From contig NZJA01000111.1 of NCBI GenBank assembly GCA_002691835.1, positions 1 to 20,664 on the forward strand: a stretch of 20,664 bases of DNA. The letters are read 5' to 3'. The translations under genes were made by a program, and so were the position numbers. Each line of letters opens with the position of its first letter. Position 1 is the stretch's first letter. Source of the stretch: Planctomycetota bacterium. Lineage in GTDB: Bacteria; Planctomycetota; UBA8108; UBA1146. Shown here in pieces: positions 14,576-20,664 of this stretch. The notes beneath the pieces are model-generated. The model was not told the origin of the DNA, made no database searches, and was given only the letters and a program-made list of their open reading frames with translations.

Positions 14576-15802
14576 ATGGCGGGTCAGAATCTCCTCTCAG
14601 CGATCCTGGTGATGTTTCTCATGGTTCTGGTCGGCTGTGGAGGTGGAAGTGCGCCGGTAGAGGTGGCACCCGAGCCCGAGCCACTCTCAGCCGAAGAGTT
14701 GGCAAAGTTGCAAGAAGAGAAGCGAATGGAACAGTTGCAGGACAACTACACCAAAATTCTTGCAGCGATTCGCAACTATCCTGATCGTAATGAGGAGTGG
14801 ATCGGAAATCTCGAGAATCTGGTCTATGCCACTGAGGGAACTTCCCTTCATAGCAAGGCGAAGAAAGCATTGGAAGACCAGCTTCAAGTGAGGGAGACCC
14901 AAGCGCAATCAGACCTTGACCGGCTCAAGGAAAGAGTCGAAGCCCTGATCGCTGGCGGTGACCCTCTCGAAGCCGAAAGGATCCTTGAGGGGTTCGATCC
15001 TGACGGAGTCTATGGCGAAACGGCTGCCTTCAAAGGTTGGCAAGAGTTGGGTGAGAGTGTTGCGACCCGTCAACGTGCTGAAGTTGATTTCGACCGTATT
15101 ACCCGCAGAGCAATGGCTTTTAAGCGCCAAGAAGAGTTGGCAAAGGCCATCGGTCTGCTGGTCTCCTATTCAGACGATTACAAGGGCACGGATCAGTACA
15201 ACGAAGTGCAGGAGATGATTCAGGAGTACCTCGTCATCTACGTGGAGAAGCGCCAAGCACTGGAAGCTGAGTTGGCTGTCGAGTGGGTAGAACTCGAAAT
15301 CGATCAATACCTCTCGGCATTCAAAGCTTCAGCCTCTGATCCGGATGCCGAAGTCTGGACTGAAGAGGGTGGCGAGATCATTGGAACCAATGAATCCGCT
15401 GGACCTGCGCAGCTGGAGATCGGAGATGATACCTGGGAAGAATACACCGTTGAGGTCGAGATCCAGCTGGTTTCCGGAAGTGAGATCAATCTCGGAATCA
15501 CTGCGGGAACCCGCCCAGGGCGTGCCGTAAAGAATTACGATGTACACAGTTTCGAAACAGCGGAGGGTGAATGGCTGAAGGTCAGAATCGAACTTCGTGA
15601 GGGGCTGATCAAGATCACGGATCTCGACACCCTTGATCCATTGGATGACGATTCCAGGCCCTATTTCCCCATGGGTGGTGTCGCAATTCTTCTGCGACCC
15701 GATGAATCCGTCAAGATTCGTAACTGTCGATACAAATTGTACAGACCTAAGCCAGGGGATGACGCTTCCGGAGATGACTCCGGAGAGGATGAAGAAGGGT
15801 AA
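14576..15802 (+). CDS. Lipoprotein with coiled-coil/helical part and LamG/DUF1080-like C-domain
   Basis: The chosen start at ATG 14576 puts a signal peptide at the N-terminus (MAGQNLLSAILVMFLMVLVGCGGG) with a lipobox L-V-G-C at Cys20, predicting a membrane lipoprotein of about 408 residues. The frame is open back to a TTG at 14444, but those 44 residues are polar and would bury the signal sequence. A TTG at 14489 with GAGG before it is another option. ATG 14576 lacks a clear ribosome binding site. After a Pro/Glu linker comes a long charged helical region (about 55-245, EELAKLQEEKRMEQLQ...). A beta-rich domain follows (about 275-395, YTVEVEIQL... VKNYDVHSFETAEGEWLKVRIELREG), resembling the concanavalin-like 3-keto-disaccharide hydrolase (DUF1080) fold. 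The tail is Asp/Glu/Ser-rich. Its stop lies inside the histidine kinase start region. The function is unknown. Sensing or sugar binding is a guess. Confidence 0.72.
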   Translation: MAGQNLLSAILVMFLMVLVGCGGGSAPVEVAPEPEPLSAEELAKLQEEKRMEQLQDNYTKILAAIRNYPDRNEEWIGNLENLVYATEGTSLHSKAKKALEDQLQVRETQAQSDLDRLKERVEALIAGGDPLEAERILEGFDPDGVYGETAAFKGWQELGESVATRQRAEVDFDRITRRAMAFKRQEELAKAIGLLVSYSDDYKGTDQYNEVQEMIQEYLVIYVEKRQALEAELAVEWVELEIDQYLSAFKASASDPDAEVWTEEGGEIIGTNESAGPAQLEIGDDTWEEYTVEVEIQLVSGSEINLGITAGTRPGRAVKNYDVHSFETAEGEWLKVRIELREGLIKITDLDTLDPLDDDSRPYFPMGGVAILLRPDESVKIRNCRYKLYRPKPGDDASGDDSGEDEEG

Positions 15803-16535
15803 CTGCACCGCAGTGACCGCATTTGATGCCAGTCAACTAGGGAGTTGGGAACAGGATGTCGCAAGCCTTGCGGGCATGCTGGTCCATGAGGTCAAAAATC
15901 CCCTCTCCACTCTGAATATTTCCTCCCAGCTCATTCTTGAAGAGTTGGGCGCACCGGAATCTCCCAAGGAACAACGGACACTTCGACGACTTGAGATGAT
16001 GCAATCAGAGATTCAGCGGATTGAGAAAATCATCTCTTCCTTCCTTCAGTTGACGAAACCGCAGAAAATGGATCGCCACTCGATTGATGTGAGCCGGTTG
16101 GTTGAGGAAGTGATTTCGCGGAATCGTGAGGTGATCGAGCTGGAGGGGATCAGCATCCTCTTTCAGCCCGGTGATATCGGGCCTGTAGCCGGGGATGCTT
16201 CGATGCTCCATCAGGCGATCCTGAATTTGGTCATTAATGGTTGCTCAGCGATGCCTGATGGCGGAGAGCTCTTGATCAGGATTCTGGAAACTCGGTATCG
16301 TGGCTCAGCTGCAGTGGTGATTGAAGTCACCGATACCGGAGTGGGTATCAATGAAGAGGCGATTCCGAGAATTTTCCGTCCATATGTTTCGACGACAGAC
16401 GGCGGAACAGGATTGGGCTTGCCGACGACGCTGAGAATCGTCAGGCTTCATGGAGGAACGATTCTCGTAGAGAGTGAACCTGAACAGGGAAGCCGGTTTT
16501 CCATCGTGCTGCCCGTCGAGGAATCAGAATCATGA
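15789..16535 (+). CDS. Soluble sensor histidine kinase (NtrB/AtoS-like core)
   Basis: The protein is a bare HisKA plus HATPase_c kinase core. The H-box LVHEVKNPLSTL gives phosphoacceptor His33. The N-box is LNLVINGCSAM (Asn146, Asn150), the G1 box DTGVGI is at 182-187, the F-box FRPYVSTTDGG follows and the G2 box GTGLGL is at 206-211. There is no membrane segment, PAS or GAF domain, so input must come from a partner. The frame is open upstream to 15633 inside the lipoprotein gene. I chose ATG 15789, which overlaps the lipoprotein stop by 14 bp, because GGAGAGG precedes it and the kinase fold starts soon after. ATG 15774 and GTG 15813 are alternatives. Its stop overlaps the response regulator start (ATGA), so it is the cognate kinase. 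It resembles kinases of sigma-54 systems. Confidence 0.85.
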   Translation: MKKGNCTAVTAFDASQLGSWEQDVASLAGMLVHEVKNPLSTLNISSQLILEELGAPESPKEQRTLRRLEMMQSEIQRIEKIISSFLQLTKPQKMDRHSIDVSRLVEEVISRNREVIELEGISILFQPGDIGPVAGDASMLHQAILNLVINGCSAMPDGGELLIRILETRYRGSAAVVIEVTDTGVGINEEAIPRIFRPYVSTTDGGTGLGLPTTLRIVRLHGGTILVESEPEQGSRFSIVLPVEESES

Positions 16536-17935
16536 ATGATGGTAACGAGATCAGGAAAATAGAGAAGGCTCGAATCATCGTTGTCGATGATCAAGCCTCC
16601 CATGCTGAAATCCTTTCGGATGCTCTCGAAGCAGTCGGACACGACTGCTTCGTGGCGACCACCATCGACGAAGCCAGAGATCTGCTCCGTAAAAACGGCG
16701 CAGACATCGTTATTACTGATCTTGTTCTTGGTGATCGTGATGGGCTGGACCTGATTCGGGAGGCCCGGGCGATTGATCCCTTTATCGCGGTCGTAGTCGT
16801 TACGGGTCACGGTACCGTGGAAACTGCTGTCGAGGCGATGCAGTTGGGCGCTGTTGATTATCTCCGTAAACCTGTGGATCTCGCGGGATTGCGAATCCGC
16901 GTCGAGCGCGCTCTTGAAGGCGCGGCATTGAAGCGACGGGCAGATGAGCTTGAGCGAACAATTGACGACCGTTTCGGCTTCGAAGGAATCATCGGCTCCA
17001 GCCACGCCATGCACGCCATCGTTCAAAAAATGCAGCAGGTCGCACCGACAGACGCTTCGGTCCTCATTCTTGGAGAGAGTGGTACCGGTAAAGAGCTGAT
17101 TGCCAAGGCCATCCATGCCAATAGCCGTAGGAAGAACAATGTATTTGTTCCTCTGAATTGTGCAGCACTTGGAGAAGGAGTTCTCGAAAGCGAGCTCTTT
17201 GGTCACGAGCGTGGGGCGTTTACTGGAGCTTCAACGCTTAGAAAAGGTAGATTTGAGCATGCCGATGGCGGCACTCTTTTTCTGGATGAAGTAGGGGATA
17301 TTCCTACTTCTGTTCAGGTCAAGCTTTTACGTGTTCTTGAAGAAGGCGAAGTCGTGCGAATGGGTTCGAATGACCCTGTCTCGACTGACGTCCGATTGGT
17401 TTGTGCGACTCACAGAGATTTACGGGAACGTATCGGTGAAGAAAAGTTTCGTGAAGATCTCTTTTATCGAATAAATGTCGTCACGATTGAGATCCCGCCC
17501 TTGAGGGATCGTGCTGTGGATATCCCTCTGCTGGTGAATCATTTCCTCGATGAATATTCTCGAGTTCATGATAAATCGATTGAGGGCATCTCAAGGGATG
17601 CCCTTCGGATTCTCACCGGGTATTCGTGGCCCGGAAATGTCAGAGAGCTGAAGAATGCCATCGAGAACATGGTCGTCACCTGTCCCGGAAAGGTTCTCGA
17701 GGTTGAGGATCTTCCCGGTCAGATACGACCCGATGGAATGGGTGGAGGAACGGGAGGGTTCCCGGTCGGTACGACGATCCAGGAGCTCGAACGTGAGCTG
17801 ATTCGAAACACCCTGCAGGTCGTTGAGGGGAATCGGAGAAAAGCCGCTGAAATCCTCGGGATCGGTGAAAGAACCCTCTATCGTAAAATTGACGAATACG
17901 GCCTTCGTGATCAGGATGAAGACCCTGCCAAGTAG
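16532..17935 (+). CDS. NtrC-family sigma-54-dependent response regulator
   Basis: This 467-residue regulator has three domains. The receiver domain (about 13-128) has the acidic pocket Asp19/Asp20, phosphoacceptor Asp63 ([11 protein letters not shown]), Thr91 and Lys113. The AAA+ domain (about 152-385) has Walker A GESGTGKE at 181-188, the sigma-54-contacting GAFTGA at 228-233, Walker B TLFLDE at 248-253 and the sensor II region GNVREL at 368-373. A C-terminal Fis-type HTH (about 420-460, [21 protein letters not shown]) binds enhancer sites. When phosphorylated it should drive open-complex formation at sigma-54 promoters. It is encoded with a 4-bp overlap after its kinase. Overall it resembles AtoC/ZraR/NtrC-type regulators, but the stimulus and targets cannot be read from the sequence. 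Confidence 0.95.
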   Translation: MNDGNEIRKIEKARIIVVDDQASHAEILSDALEAVGHDCFVATTIDEARDLLRKNGADIVITDLVLGDRDGLDLIREARAIDPFIAVVVVTGHGTVETAVEAMQLGAVDYLRKPVDLAGLRIRVERALEGAALKRRADELERTIDDRFGFEGIIGSSHAMHAIVQKMQQVAPTDASVLILGESGTGKELIAKAIHANSRRKNNVFVPLNCAALGEGVLESELFGHERGAFTGASTLRKGRFEHADGGTLFLDEVGDIPTSVQVKLLRVLEEGEVVRMGSNDPVSTDVRLVCATHRDLRERIGEEKFREDLFYRINVVTIEIPPLRDRAVDIPLLVNHFLDEYSRVHDKSIEGISRDALRILTGYSWPGNVRELKNAIENMVVTCPGKVLEVEDLPGQIRPDGMGGGTGGFPVGTTIQELERELIRNTLQVVEGNRRKAAEILGIGERTLYRKIDEYGLRDQDEDPAK

Positions 17936-17940
17936 GCAGG
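17924..17940 (+). other. Stem-loop overlapping the regulator stop codon
   Basis: CCTGCC at 17924-17929 and GGCAGG at 17935-17940 form a 6-bp G-C-rich stem around the TAG stop. No T-run follows, so it is not a standard intrinsic terminator. It may attenuate readthrough into the dnaK leader or protect the 3' end. Confidence 0.3.
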
Positions 17941-17965
17941 CAATCGAAGATCTCCCGAGTGTGGG

Positions 17966-18000
17966 TGTCAAAATGACAGTCCGGAGTCGCGGCACTGTCA
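17966..18000. promoter_or_regulatory. TGTCA/TGACA half-site cluster upstream of dnaK
   Basis: TGTCA at 17966-17970, then AAA, then TGACA at 17974-17978 make a 13-bp palindrome. The second half-site extends to TGACAGT (17974-17980), which is the exact reverse complement of ACTGTCA at 17994-18000 with a 13-bp spacer. This spacing suggests a binding site for a dimeric or multimeric regulator of dnaK. It does not match CIRCE (TTAGCACTC-N9-GAGTGCTAA) or HAIR. Confidence 0.4.
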
Positions 18001-18036
18001 CTCCCCAGTCCTCTGAAAGCGATATTCCTGCCATAA

Positions 18037-18093
18037 TTGCGTCCAAATTGCTCCTGAGAGCATAAATTGGAACGCTCTTTGCCAAGATATTCT
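18037..18093 (+). promoter_or_regulatory. Candidate dnaK promoter region
   Basis: Two weak sigma-70-like possibilities are visible: TTGCGT (18037-18042) with CATAAA (18061-18066, 18-bp spacer), and TTGGAA (18067-18072) with TATTCT (18088-18093, 15-bp spacer). A short GCTC-CTGA-GAGC hairpin (18050-18061) lies among them. I cannot choose between them. Confidence 0.25.
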
Positions 18094-18139
18094 TAGGAAA
18101 CCGGACACCAAAGGCCCGGTTCGAGAAGGGAGCCTACTC

Positions 18140-20074
18140 ATGGGCAAAATCATTGGAATTGACCTCGGAACCACAAACTCCGTGGTTTCTGTCATGGAAG
18201 GCGGCGAGCCGACCGTCATTCCTAACAGGGATGGAAATCGCGTGACCCCGTCCGTGGTTGCATTTACCGAGTCGGGCGATCGGCTGGTCGGACAGACCGC
18301 CAAGCGCCAGGCTGTGACGAATCCGGAAAACACCGTGTTCTCCATCAAGAGATTCATGGGACGTCGTCACGAAGAACTGAATAACGAAGCAGATCTGATT
18401 CCATACAAGATTACCGGTGGAGCCAGCGACCTGGTGAAGGTCCAGCTTCAAGGTAAGGAGTATTCACCCCCAGAGATTTCAGCTTTGATTCTTCAAGAGC
18501 TGAAGAGTACTGCTGAAGAGTATCTGGGTGAACAGGTCAAGGAAGCTGTCGTGACAGTTCCTGCGTACTTTAACGATAGTCAGCGTCAGGCCACCAAGGA
18601 TGCCGGTCGCATTGCTGGCCTGGACATCAAGCGCATCATCAACGAGCCGACAGCTGCTTCACTGGCTTACGGACTCGATAAAAAAGGTAGCGAAAAGATT
18701 GCGGTCTTCGATTTGGGTGGGGGAACCTTTGACGTTTCCATCCTCGAAGTCGACGAAGGACTGTTCAAAGTTCTCTCGACCAATGGAGACACCCAGCTTG
18801 GTGGAGATGACTTTGATGAAGTCTTGATTCACTGCATTGCAGATGCTTTCCAAAAAGAGCAGGGCATCGATCTTCGTAAGGATCTGATGGCACTGCAGCG
18901 CTTGAAAGAAGCTGCAGAAAAAGCAAAGTGTGAGCTTTCGAGCAGGGCGGAGACGGAGATCAATCTTCCTTTCGTTACAGCTGACGCCACAGGGCCGAAG
19001 CACCTGCAAATGTCGATCACCCGCGCGACTTTTGAAGAACAGGCTCGCAACCTGATTGAAAAAACCCGCAAGCCATGTGAGCTGGCACTTTCTGATGCCG
19101 GGCTCAATGCTTCAGAAGTAGATGCGGTGATTTTGGTCGGGGGGTCGACGCGGATTCCTTCGATTCAGGAAGTCGTTAAAAAGATCTTCGGACAAGAGCC
19201 GAACAGATCGGTGAACCCGGATGAGGTTGTGGCCATGGGAGCCGCCATCCAGGGTGGAATCCTCTCCGGTGATGAGAAGTTGAATGATGTTCTGCTATTG
19301 GATGTGACGCCGTTGAGTCTCGGAATCGAGACCCTTGGTGGTGCCAGTACCAAATTGATCGAACGGAATACCTCTATCCCGACCGGGAAGAAGCAGGTTT
19401 TCTCAACAGCGGCGGATAATCAGCCGGCAGTTGACATTCACATCCTTCAGGGTGAGCGTGAGATGGCCAAGGACAATCGAACTCTGGGCAAATTCCAGTT
19501 GGACGGTATCCCGGCAGCGCCACGGGGAGTGCCTCAGATTGAGGTGTCCTTCGACATCGATACCAATGGAATTCTTGAGGTTTCTGCCAAGGACCTTGGA
19601 ACCGGTAAAGAGCACAGTATTAAAATCACTTCCTCTTCCGGTTTGAGCGAGGATGAAGTCGAGCGTATGCGCCAAGAGGCGGAGAAATACGCTGACGAAG
19701 ACAAGAGTGCCCGCGAATTGGTGGACCTTCGCAACGAAGCGGACACGGCATGCTACGCAACCGAGTCCAGCCTGAAGGAGTATGCCGAGAAGCTGGAAGA
19801 GGGCGAGGAAGAGAAGATCCGCGCTGCTGTGGAGGACCTGAAGGAGGCGAAAGACGCCCCAGAAGCCACCGCAGAGTCGATTCGAGCATCCATCGAGGCT
19901 CTGAACGCTGCTTCTCATGATCTGGCGCGACGGATGTATGAAGATTCGTCGAAAGAGCAGGCCAATGAGGCTGAGCAGGCTGCAGCTGGAGGTTCCGCAG
20001 GGGCCGCTGGTGCTGGCAGCGAGGCCGGTGGCGGCGATGAAGTGGTAGATGCCGATTTCACCGTCAAGGACTGA
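18140..20074 (+). CDS. dnaK: Chaperone protein DnaK (Hsp70)
   Basis: This 644-residue Hsp70 chaperone folds and refolds proteins with DnaJ and GrpE. The ATPase domain has the three signatures: [10 protein letters not shown] at residues 5-14, the [12 protein letters not shown] region near 190-205 after [11 protein letters not shown], and [22 protein letters not shown] near 330-350. The subdomain IB insert typical of Gram-negative DnaK is present (about 78-110). The interdomain linker [16 protein letters not shown] near 385-400 leads to the peptide-binding domain, the helical lid (Glu/Lys-rich), an Ala/Gly-rich linker and the terminal [10 protein letters not shown], matching the conserved co-chaperone-binding end. 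The ATG at 18140 follows AAGGGAG (18126-18132). grpE and dnaJ are not adjacent. A strong terminator directly downstream makes it likely monocistronic. Confidence 0.98.
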   Translation: MGKIIGIDLGTTNSVVSVMEGGEPTVIPNRDGNRVTPSVVAFTESGDRLVGQTAKRQAVTNPENTVFSIKRFMGRRHEELNNEADLIPYKITGGASDLVKVQLQGKEYSPPEISALILQELKSTAEEYLGEQVKEAVVTVPAYFNDSQRQATKDAGRIAGLDIKRIINEPTAASLAYGLDKKGSEKIAVFDLGGGTFDVSILEVDEGLFKVLSTNGDTQLGGDDFDEVLIHCIADAFQKEQGIDLRKDLMALQRLKEAAEKAKCELSSRAETEINLPFVTADATGPKHLQMSITRATFEEQARNLIEKTRKPCELALSDAGLNASEVDAVILVGGSTRIPSIQEVVKKIFGQEPNRSVNPDEVVAMGAAIQGGILSGDEKLNDVLLLDVTPLSLGIETLGGASTKLIERNTSIPTGKKQVFSTAADNQPAVDIHILQGEREMAKDNRTLGKFQLDGIPAAPRGVPQIEVSFDIDTNGILEVSAKDLGTGKEHSIKITSSSGLSEDEVERMRQEAEKYADEDKSARELVDLRNEADTACYATESSLKEYAEKLEEGEEEKIRAAVEDLKEAKDAPEATAESIRASIEALNAASHDLARRMYEDSSKEQANEAEQAAAGGSAGAAGAGSEAGGGDEVVDADFTVKD

Positions 20075-20106
20075 TGGGTTTACATTTTCGGAACTTGAGA
20101 GTGTTC

Positions 20107-20142
20107 ATGGCAAGGTCCCAAGGGGCCTTGCCATTTTTTTTT
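20107..20142 (+). terminator. Strong Rho-independent terminator of dnaK
   Basis: A 13-bp stem (20107-20119 with 20122-20134, one G-T pair, ATGGCAAGG... CCTTGCCAT) with an AA turn is followed by nine T residues at 20134-20142. It begins 33 bp after the dnaK stop. Confidence 0.93.
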
Positions 20143-20354
20143 AACTTTGGATCCGGAGGTGCCTGGGAACAGAAACTTGGTGGAAATCGTCTCTACTGTT
20201 GCAGGAAAAGTAGAATTTCGCCATGCTCGTACGTGGGGAATGAAGGGGGATGGGTTCGTCCGTCCTCCCGTCGGGCCCCCGGGGACGTCCCGGTGGGTCA
20301 TTTCGGGCTAAAGATGCGCCACCAAACGGCCGATGTTTGGAGGTGGAGGGACCC
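20143..20354 (+). other. Intergenic leader before prkA, no supported gene
   Basis: This 212-bp stretch separates the dnaK terminator from prkA. It contains TAGAAT at 20211-20216, a good -10 match without a well-spaced -35. It also has a G/C-rich part with the perfect palindrome GGGACGTCCC at 20282-20291. The prkA promoter probably lies here, but I cannot place it. Confidence 0.4.
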
Positions 20355-20664
20355 ATGAAGGACCATTTCAATTTTCACGATTTGATTCGCCAGAACATGG
20401 AATCTGAAAGATTTCGTGAACTTCACTGGACCGGCACATTCGACGAATATTTGTCGATCGCCACTCGTAATCCGGATGTCCTGAGAACTTCTTTTCAGCG
20501 TGTCCACGACATGATCGTGTCGTATGGAAACGAGCCTTCCCATGAGCTCAATGCTCGAGAAGAACTGCACTGGAAGTTTTTCGATGACCCGGACAATGAT
20601 GGTGATAATGCGGTCTTCGGACTAGATCAGCCCATCCAGCAGTTGGTCAGCTTTTTCAAGTCTG
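20355..20664 (+). CDS. prkA: PrkA serine protein kinase, N-terminal part (3' end outside window)
   Basis: An ATG at 20355 with GGTGGAGGG just upstream opens a frame that runs off the right edge after 103 codons. The translation contains LHWTGTFDEYLSIATRNPDV, then RTSFQRVHDMIVSYG and later VFGLDQPIQQLVSFFKS. These match the beginning of the PrkA/YeaG family (W-x-G-T-F-x-x-Y-L, N-P-x-V, R-V-x-x-M-I, L-F-G-L) just before its AAA-type nucleotide-binding domain, which is beyond the edge. PrkA is a Hanks-unrelated ATPase/kinase linked to stress, stationary phase or sporulation, often found with yeaH and spoVR. An insert rich in Asp/Asn (FFDDPDNDGDNA) precedes the L-F-G-L-like block. Only about the first sixth of the protein is visible. 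Confidence 0.85.
   Translation, partial: MKDHFNFHDLIRQNMESERFRELHWTGTFDEYLSIATRNPDVLRTSFQRVHDMIVSYGNEPSHELNAREELHWKFFDDPDNDGDNAVFGLDQPIQQLVSFFKS

Noticed and set aside
15633..15788. N-terminal extension of the histidine kinase inside the lipoprotein gene
   Set aside because: It lies in the alternate frame of a coding region, with no conserved domain. The later start fits the kinase fold.
17936..18139. CIRCE (HrcA) or HAIR (HspR) element upstream of dnaK
   Set aside because: Neither consensus is present; only the TGTCA/TGACA repeats were seen.
20074..20358. Open frame starting at the dnaK stop, 94 codons
   Set aside because: It reads straight through the strong dnaK terminator, has low-complexity composition and no ribosome binding site.
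1..20664. CRISPR array, insertion sequence, prophage or genomic island
   Set aside because: No regularly spaced repeats, transposase or integrase motifs, or attachment-like direct repeats were found. All genes look like core genome.

Overview
The window is a chromosomal segment of a Gram-negative (LPS-bearing) bacterium with roughly balanced base composition, built almost entirely of core genes. An outer-membrane assembly/LPS-transport pair, a diadenylate cyclase operon, a YhaM-type nuclease, several TTG start codons and large exported TPR and DUF1080/LamG-like proteins together suggest Planctomycetota or a neighbouring phylum. That placement is inference. I see no mobile element, CRISPR array, tRNA or rRNA.

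Layout. (1) Positions 1-6057 form a tight plus-strand run: the 3' end of recO, a BamD-like TPR protein, the lipoprotein lptE, folP, cdaA, cdaR and glmM. From the BamD-like gene to glmM most junctions are 4-bp stop/start overlaps, so outer-membrane biogenesis, folate synthesis, c-di-AMP synthesis and amino-sugar supply are probably co-expressed. (2) A convergent minus-strand gene (6079-7176) encodes an OB-fold/HD-domain 3'-5' exonuclease of the YhaM type with an SSB-like C-terminal tip. A G-quadruplex motif separates it from a divergent gene for a 660-residue exported HEAT/TPR protein (7336-9318). (3) sucC-sucD-mdh (9599-12642) is a TCA-cycle operon ending in a perfect 38-bp palindromic terminator. 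(4) A minus-strand XRE regulator (12749-13159) diverges from nrnA (13388-14443). nrnA is followed by a lipoprotein with a LamG/DUF1080-like domain, a soluble histidine kinase and an NtrC-type sigma-54 activator (14576-17935), apparently translated as a coupled set. (5) dnaK (18140-20074) has its own leader with repeated TGTCA/TGACA half-sites and a strong terminator. The 5' end of prkA (from 20355) closes the window.

The region is mostly ordinary housekeeping. The points most worth a second look are the lipoprotein-kinase-regulator trio, the SSB-like tail on the YhaM homologue, the G4 motif, the half-sites before dnaK and the palindromes in the xre-nrnA divergent region.
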